In this document: in pieces, positions 58,600 to 64,000 of the stretch | Layout of the letters: the number at the start of each line of letters is the position of its first letter | Numbering within the stretch: position 1 is the stretch's first letter | NCBI GenBank assembly: GCA_021521415.1 | Contig: JAIQDT010005838.1 | Coordinates: 1 to 64,000 of the forward strand | Length of the DNA: 64,000 bases | DNA from: Bidens hawaiensis | Lineage: Eukaryota > Streptophyta > Magnoliopsida > Asterales > Asteraceae | Direction: 5' to 3' | Translations under genes and position numbers: made by a program | Notes under the pieces: model-generated | What the model was told of the DNA's origin: nothing | The model's database searches: none | The model's input: the letters and a program-made list of their open reading frames with translations, nothing else

Positions 58600-59009
58600 T
58601 TGTGCAGAGTTCATCCAGGTCGGTATCAAGTCACAAGTGGATATTGGATAGCGGATGCTCTTGGCATATCACCGGCAACCTTGATCTTCTTAATAACGTC
58701 ATAGATATTCAGGGAGGTTATGTTACTTTTGCTGGTAATAACGTTGGGATGATTACTAAAGAAGGAGAAGTCTCAAACGGGACAGTTACGTTTGAGAAGG
58801 TTAATTATTGTGAAAAAGTGGATCACAATCTGTTAAGTGTCTCACAGATATGTGATAAGAAATATACAAAAATTTTCACAAACAAGAAATGTGTTATCCT
58901 TCAACCGGGATACACGATTTCTGAAGAAATGGTTGTCATGCGATCACCTCGATCAAATGATATTTATGTCCTCGACATGAGTATTAATGTAAACGTTTCA
59001 CCCTCATAA
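58600..59009 (+). pseudogene. Copia B aspartic protease
   Basis: SHKWILDSGCSWHITGNLDL keeps the catalytic DSG. It is followed by GGYVTFAGNNVGMITKEGEV and HNLLSVSQICDKKY, which is the standard end of copia protease. This domain is uninterrupted, although its join to gag is shifted (the overlapping frame begins at 58566). Confidence 0.9.
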
Positions 59010-60316
59010 ACGTGTTTTGTCTCCAAAGCTACAGAGAGAGACTCGATTCTATGGCATCGACGCATGGGACACATTCACATACGCAAGATGAATTATCTTA
59101 TCTCAAATGATTTGGTGGATGGTGTGACCCTTAAGCACTTCAAGTTAAATGACCACTATGTTGCATGCAAGAAGGGGAAACAGAAAAATAAGTCACACCC
59201 GTGCAAATCGATTAACTCGATTATCACGCCACTGGAACGACTTCATATGGATTTATTTGGTCCAGTGAATCGTGCAAGTATTGCGGGTGATTTGTATTGC
59301 TTGGTCATAACGGATAACTTCTCAAGATATTCATGGGTTTTATTTATGGGTTAGAAAGATCAGACACCTGTTTAATTTATAACCTTATTACAAAGATCAA
59401 ATCACTTTACAAACTGAAAGTGAGATGAATTCGGAATGATAATGGAACTGAGTTTAAAAACAATGTATTGAATTTCTTCTGTATTCAAAAGGGAATACAT
59501 CGGGAATTCAGTGCACCGTATGTTCCTCAACAGAACGGTGTGTCTGAACGGAAAAATCAGACGTTGATAGAAGCTGCTAGAAAAATGCTTGCTGATTCTA
59601 AGCTTCCCGTTCAATTCTAGAACGAACCTATGAATATGGCTTGTTACACACTGAATCGCGTCTTAACTGTAAAGAAGTTGAAGAAAACAAGCTATGAACT
59701 TCTAAATCATTGTAAGCCGAACTTAAAGTATTTGCAACCATTCGGGTGTCCATGTACTATATTGAAGAGAGATGCCGAGAAGTTTGACGAAACGGCATTT
59801 GAGGGTTACTTTTTAGGTTATAATTCTCCTAAGAAGCGTATCTTCAATATCTCTTCGGGTTGTGTAGAAGAATGGTATCACGTAGATTGTCAAAGCTACA
59901 CTACACCTCCTGCTGGTAAAGGTCCCGATTGGATGTTCGACTACGATGGATTATTTAATTTGTTTACACCAACAACTGAAGAAATACCTGAAGACTTGGT
60001 TCGATCATATTTGGAAGAACAATGTCTACCTATTCAAAGTTCTTCATCTGTTGATGTGACAGTATCTCCTAATGTATCTGAGGCATCTAATGATGTTTCA
60101 GAAACTTCTGATGATACTGAGTTTGTTGACTCGTCTTCAATTCCTTTAAATGAAGCTCAAGAAACAAATGAGCCAATTTTAGTTGAATATTTATCATCAA
60201 GTGTCTCGTTAGACACAGCGGAGGAAAATATCACCAATCTTGGTGACAATGTTTCTGTGCCTGCGAATCCTTCTTTAAGGATTCAAACAAATCATCCGCG
60301 GGACCAGATAATTTAG
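59010..60316 (+). pseudogene. Copia B GAG-pre-integrase and integrase
   Basis: LWHRRMGHIHIRKMNYL and CKKGKQKNKSH form the zinc-binding region. HMDLFGPVNRASIAG (first Asp) and ITDNFSRYSWVLFMG then hit a TAG at 59352-59354. After two more stops (the TAA in 59374-59376 and a TGA near 59426), RNDNGTEFKNNVLNFF gives the second Asp and APYVPQQNGVSERKNQTLIE the Glu. A TAG at 59619 interrupts QF*NEPMNMACYTLNRV. The tail, with FGCPCTILKRDAEKFDETAF and FNISSGCVEEWYHV, is open to 60316. Confidence 0.9.
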
Positions 60317-62031
60317 GATGTGAACGATGGTGTTCACACTAGACACCAATTGGCTAATGTCTGTGACAATTTGGTTGAATGTAACTTATCTCCTACAGAT
60401 GATCCAATTTTGTGTGCATATGTGGATTTGCATTCATCGGGGATTCTTAATATTGCACGATACACCTGCTTCTTATCACAGACTGAACCGACAAGTGTCA
60501 CGATGGCACTCAAGGAACCATCTTGGGTTGAGGCTATGTAGGAGGAGTAGCAACAGTTCGTAAGACTGGGTGTATGGGATCTAATTGACAAACCCGATCG
60601 AGTCAAAAGAGCTATATCGACGAAATGGGTTTTTAAGTGCAAAAAATACGACCGTGGGGTAATCGTGAGAAACACGGCACGATTGGTCGTACTGGGTTAC
60701 AATCAACAAGAAGGCATTGACAACACTGAAGTATATGCTCATGTGGCACAACTGGAAGCTATACGTATCTTTCTTGCCTATGCAGCCTACAAGAACTTTA
60801 AATTTTATCAAATGGATGTTAAATCGGCATTCTTAAACGGAGAGATTCATGAAGAAGCGTATGTGAAGCAGCCTCCCGGCTTTGAGGATCCAGACTATCC
60901 AGAGCGTGTTTAACGCTTAAACAAAGCTCTTTATGGTTTACACCAGGCCCCGAGAGCCTGGTACAGCACGTTGGCTGACCATTTGATTGATAGTGGCTTC
61001 AAGAGGGGAAATGCGGATTGTAAATTATTTTACAAGAATGTTTGTGAAGATCTGCTCCTCGTCCAAATTTACGTGGACGAAACTATTTCGGTTCGACAAA
61101 CGACAACTTGTGTAAAGAATTCGAGAAGACGATGCAAATCAAATTCGAGATGAGTTCGATGGGAGAGATGAGCTTCTTCTTGGGATTGCAAGTTCACCAG
61201 TCTGATTCCGGGATCTTTATACATCAATCCAAATATGTGAACGATGTCTTGAGCCGATTCAAGATATCTGACGGCAAAATCCCTTCGAGACCTCTTCCCG
61301 TGGGTCACAATTTATCACCGGATGAATTGGAGGATACCGTTGATCCAACCCTGTATCGAGCTATGATCGGATCTCTTATGTATTTGACTGCATCTTGTCC
61401 TGATACAATGTTTGTTGTTTGTTTATGTGCCAGGTACCAATCGAGTCCCCGAGTGACTCATCTGGCGGCAGTTAAGCGAATCTTACATTATCTGAGGGGA
61501 AATCCCGACATCGTGTTGTGGTACCCCAAGGACGATATGTTTGATCTCATGGCTTATACTGATTCGGACTATGGAGGATGCAAGATCAATTTCAAATCTA
61601 CAACAGCGGGCTGTCAATTCTTAGGAAACCGGCTTGTTTCCTGGCAGTGTAAGAAGCAGACAACGGTCTCAACTTCAACAGCCGAAGTGGAGTATGTGGC
61701 GGCCTCAAGTTGCTGTTCACAGGTTCTCTGGATCCAGCAGCATCTACAGGATTACGGTTTGAATTTTCTTACTACTCCTATTTACATTGACAATTCGGCC
61801 GCTATCTATATCACCAAAAATCCGGTTCAACATTCAAAAACTAAACATATTGAAATCCGTTATCACTTTATATGCAATTGCTTTGAAAAGAAACTTATTG
61901 ATATTGAAAAAATACATGCGGATTTTTAAAAGGCTGACCTTTATACCAAGGCATTTGATAAAACACGTTTTCAATATTTGATAGGTATAAACAGTTCAAA
62001 AAGATTAACTGCTATTCAACAGCTCGGTTGA
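60317..62031 (+). pseudogene. Copia B reverse transcriptase and RNase H
   Basis: The RT shows ALKEPSWVEAM followed by a [43 protein letters not shown], a TAA in PERV*RLNKALYGL and HQAPRAWYSTLADHL. The catalytic motif is altered: IYVDE in place of IYVDD, and a one-base loss just after (ACTATTTCGG) shifts the frame. From 61108 the frame is clean through MSFFLGLQVHQSDSGIFIHQ, AMIGSLMYLTASCPD and the RNase H motif STSTAEVEYVAASSCCSQV. A stop at 61927 precedes the last residues. Compare 1-1493, which is closely related. Confidence 0.93.
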
Positions 62032-64000
62032 ATCATTTTATTTTCATTTTTCTTATTTTTTTGTTGTTTGTCGTTTTTAGGGGAGAAAAATATAAAAATC
62101 CAAAAATATTGTGATTTTCAGTTTTGTACAGAAAAAATTAAAAAACTCCAAAAACATTCAAATATCAAAAAATACAAAAACATTGAAAAATGCTCCTCAA
62201 AATGAGTTCTCGAGCAAAAAGGGAAAATGATAGTACATTGGTCATGTGATCCTAAGTTCAATAAAAAGTAAGTAATAAAAGACTGAGTGTTTAATTGCAT
62301 TAATGTATTGGTAGGTCTTTTGACAAACAAGTAAGAACTAATAAGTGATATAAACCTAAATTGCCTAATTATAAATATTGTTTCTAGAAAAAGTCTTGAT
62401 AATGATGACAGAAATGTAATAATCTGGTCATACTCAAGCCTTCTAATCGATTTGAAAATTTTTTAAGAAAAAGCTGCTAGTTGGTGGTTAACGTTTCAAC
62501 GATGTATGGTCTTATAGCCTTAAATCCTGTATTGATGGGATGCTTTAAGGTTCCTGACTCCATTGGGTCTTTATGCGGTTTTACATCTGGTATTCATTTT
62601 GATGAATATTAAAACAATGCTTAAAAAATAAACCCACAGTGTAACTGCTTAAGTCTCTAAACTTGATCACAAGAAGTACTTTGAGTACAAAATGAATTAC
62701 AGACTTGATCAAACCACGCTGTGAGTCATACATTGTCCACTTGCTCGCGCCTTATTACCATTAAGAAACGTACCACAAGGGACACAATGGCTGAAAACCG
62801 ACAGATGAAATCGCGTACTCATCCATGGGAACGGGCCTTAGGGTATTGCTTGATAGCGGGGGTATATCTTGTAGTGGGGATTACGGACTATGTTTGCTTA
62901 AATCATTCATTTTCGATCAAATTGATTCTTAGGTTTAAGTCAAGTTGGGGTGATTTGGAGAAAATCAAATTAAGCTTGAATCAATATTAGAGCTGATAAT
63001 TTCTAATATCCGTGCCTAATTGAATCAATTAAACATATCATCGAACGTTCTGAAACATTTGTTAGAAGATTTAGGTGGGCAACAATACCAATAATCAACT
63101 TAACATCAGTCATAATAAAAGCTGAAAATAAAACTGTGATGGACGGAAATTTTGATCAATATGATTCCCTGCTCGAATTCACAAAAATATGTACTGCTTT
63201 TATAGGTTAGTTGTTTACTGCTTTGCATTTACAGTTTTTTTTTTTTGTTTTGAAAAATTTTAAAAATCTAAAAAGATTTTCATTTTTTTTCCTGCTTTAT
63301 TTTCGATTTACCGAGCTAGCGAATAATCCATAACAAAAAGAAAAGTTTGTTACCCCAAATTTTAAGTTAATTCATGCTTAATGTATTCTCAACTGGTAAC
63401 AGTTGGTTTTAATGTAAAAATCCGCTTAAGTTAAACATTACCGATCTTTGATGGATTGGGTATTTTAAAGTGTGCAATTTAAAACCTAATTGGTTTTTAA
63501 TTGATTATTTAATTCATTTACAAAACCCTAATTGGTTTTTAAAATGATTATGTAAATCATTAATGAGAATTAATCTCATTCGTTATTGGTGTTTGGTGAT
63601 TCATTAACATTGGTTTAACGATTGTCAAGCCTTTCGTTATTTATACATAACGAATGATCCTATTCGTTATGAAAGTCGTTCACTTCCGTTGTGCATAACG
63701 AATGGAAGACATTCGTGTAAACAGTTAACGAATGGAATAAATTAATGTATCATACGTTAAAATTTTAACGAATGTTACTTAGATTCGTTATAGACGAATA
63801 TAGTGTGTTAAAGTATCATTCGTTGATTTGATAACAAATGTAGATCTGATTCGTTATGTAGTTAACAAATAAGGTTTTTAATTTAACGAATAAGGCCATT
63901 CGTTAGTTCAAATTTGAACGAATGACCTCGATTCGCGTGAAATTATTGAGGGTTTATAATCCAAACAAAGAAGATCTTTTTTTTTTTTGCCTTATTTTAC
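62032..64000 (+). other. Copia B noncoding tail
   Basis: A purine tract, AGGGGAGAAAAATA, at about 62079 is shared with position 1558. No reading frame is conserved with the sister tail at 1494-3040. Short CATTCGTT/AACGAATG words crowd 63570-63940. The 3' LTR start (TGTTGATACACG) does not occur before the window end. Confidence 0.7.
63570..63945. repeat. Dispersed CATTCGTTA/TAACGAATG word array
   Basis: About fifteen copies of ATTCGTT or AACGAAT, in both orientations, lie within 375 bp, some forming short inverted pairs. The same words are dense in the 5' LTR (50995-51172) and the leader (51865-52140) of the same element. Confidence 0.8.

Larger units (their letters stand above)
50877..64000 (+). 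mobile_element. Copia element B, SIRE-like, runs off the window end
   Basis: It comprises a 5' LTR, PBS, long leader, unusually long gag with two CCHC knuckles and a coiled coil, protease, integrase, RT, RNase H and a long noncoding tail. The 3' LTR is not in the window. The long gag and tail, and the pol wording, suggest the SIRE/Maximus lineage (inference). Gag is split by a solo LTR at 54544-57689. Multiple stops and frameshifts make it defective. Confidence 0.9.

Noticed and set aside
62721..62990. 89-codon frame with a hydrophobic segment after copia B pol, considered as an env-like remnant
   Set aside because: The frame is not conserved in the sister tail at 1494-3040, and there is no signal peptide or glycoprotein pattern.

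Overview
This window is intergenic DNA from a flowering-plant nuclear genome, probably a eudicot. Asteraceae is my impression from the style of the retroelements and is an inference only. I see no bacterial, organellar or intact host gene. Nearly everything is transposable-element DNA: Ty1/copia and Ty3/gypsy LTR retrotransposons, LTRs, a Helitron, a Mutator-like element, MITE-like elements, a tRNA-derived SINE and AT-rich microsatellites.

Layout. Positions 1-3040 hold the 3' end of a decayed copia element (RT, RNase H and a long noncoding tail). An orphan copia-type LTR lies at 4033-4449. Three MITE-like elements joined by microsatellites occupy 6418-8142. From about 8908 to 43445 there is a five-level nest. 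Copia element A is split at 12424 by element 1, a noncoding LTR element with TSD CCTGT. Element 1's 3' LTR is split by element 2 (minus strand, 2.8 kb LTRs, 652 bp interior, TSD CCTTT). Element 2's second LTR is split by element 3, a solo LTR with TSD AGAGT. Element 3 is split by element 4, a Tat-like Ty3/gypsy element at 25094-36311 with TSD ATACG. A separate Mutator-like element with long TIRs sits in element 1's 3' LTR at 41605-42575.

Beyond the nest lie a dimeric SINE (44322-44645) and a diverged LTR (44706-49775) that contains a Helitron (45750-48658). An inverted LTR fragment at 50587-50876 follows. It is truncated by copia element B (50877 to beyond the window end), a long-gag SIRE-like element whose gag is itself split by a solo LTR (54544-57689, TSD TCAAA).

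Function. Copia A, copia B and the copia fragment at the start are all broken by stops, frameshifts or deletions. Element 4 is the most informative. It has gag, protease, RT with an in-frame deletion that removes the YxDD region, two RNase H domains and an integrase carrying HHCC and DDE residues. On the opposite strand of its 3' region is a gene whose last four exons join in phase across three 66-72 bp GT-AG introns. The whole of element 4 is also strikingly rich in TATCCT/AGGATA hexamers. I suggest, as a hypothesis only, that the antisense gene could encode a factor that recognises this motif. No other system in the window looks new to the same degree.
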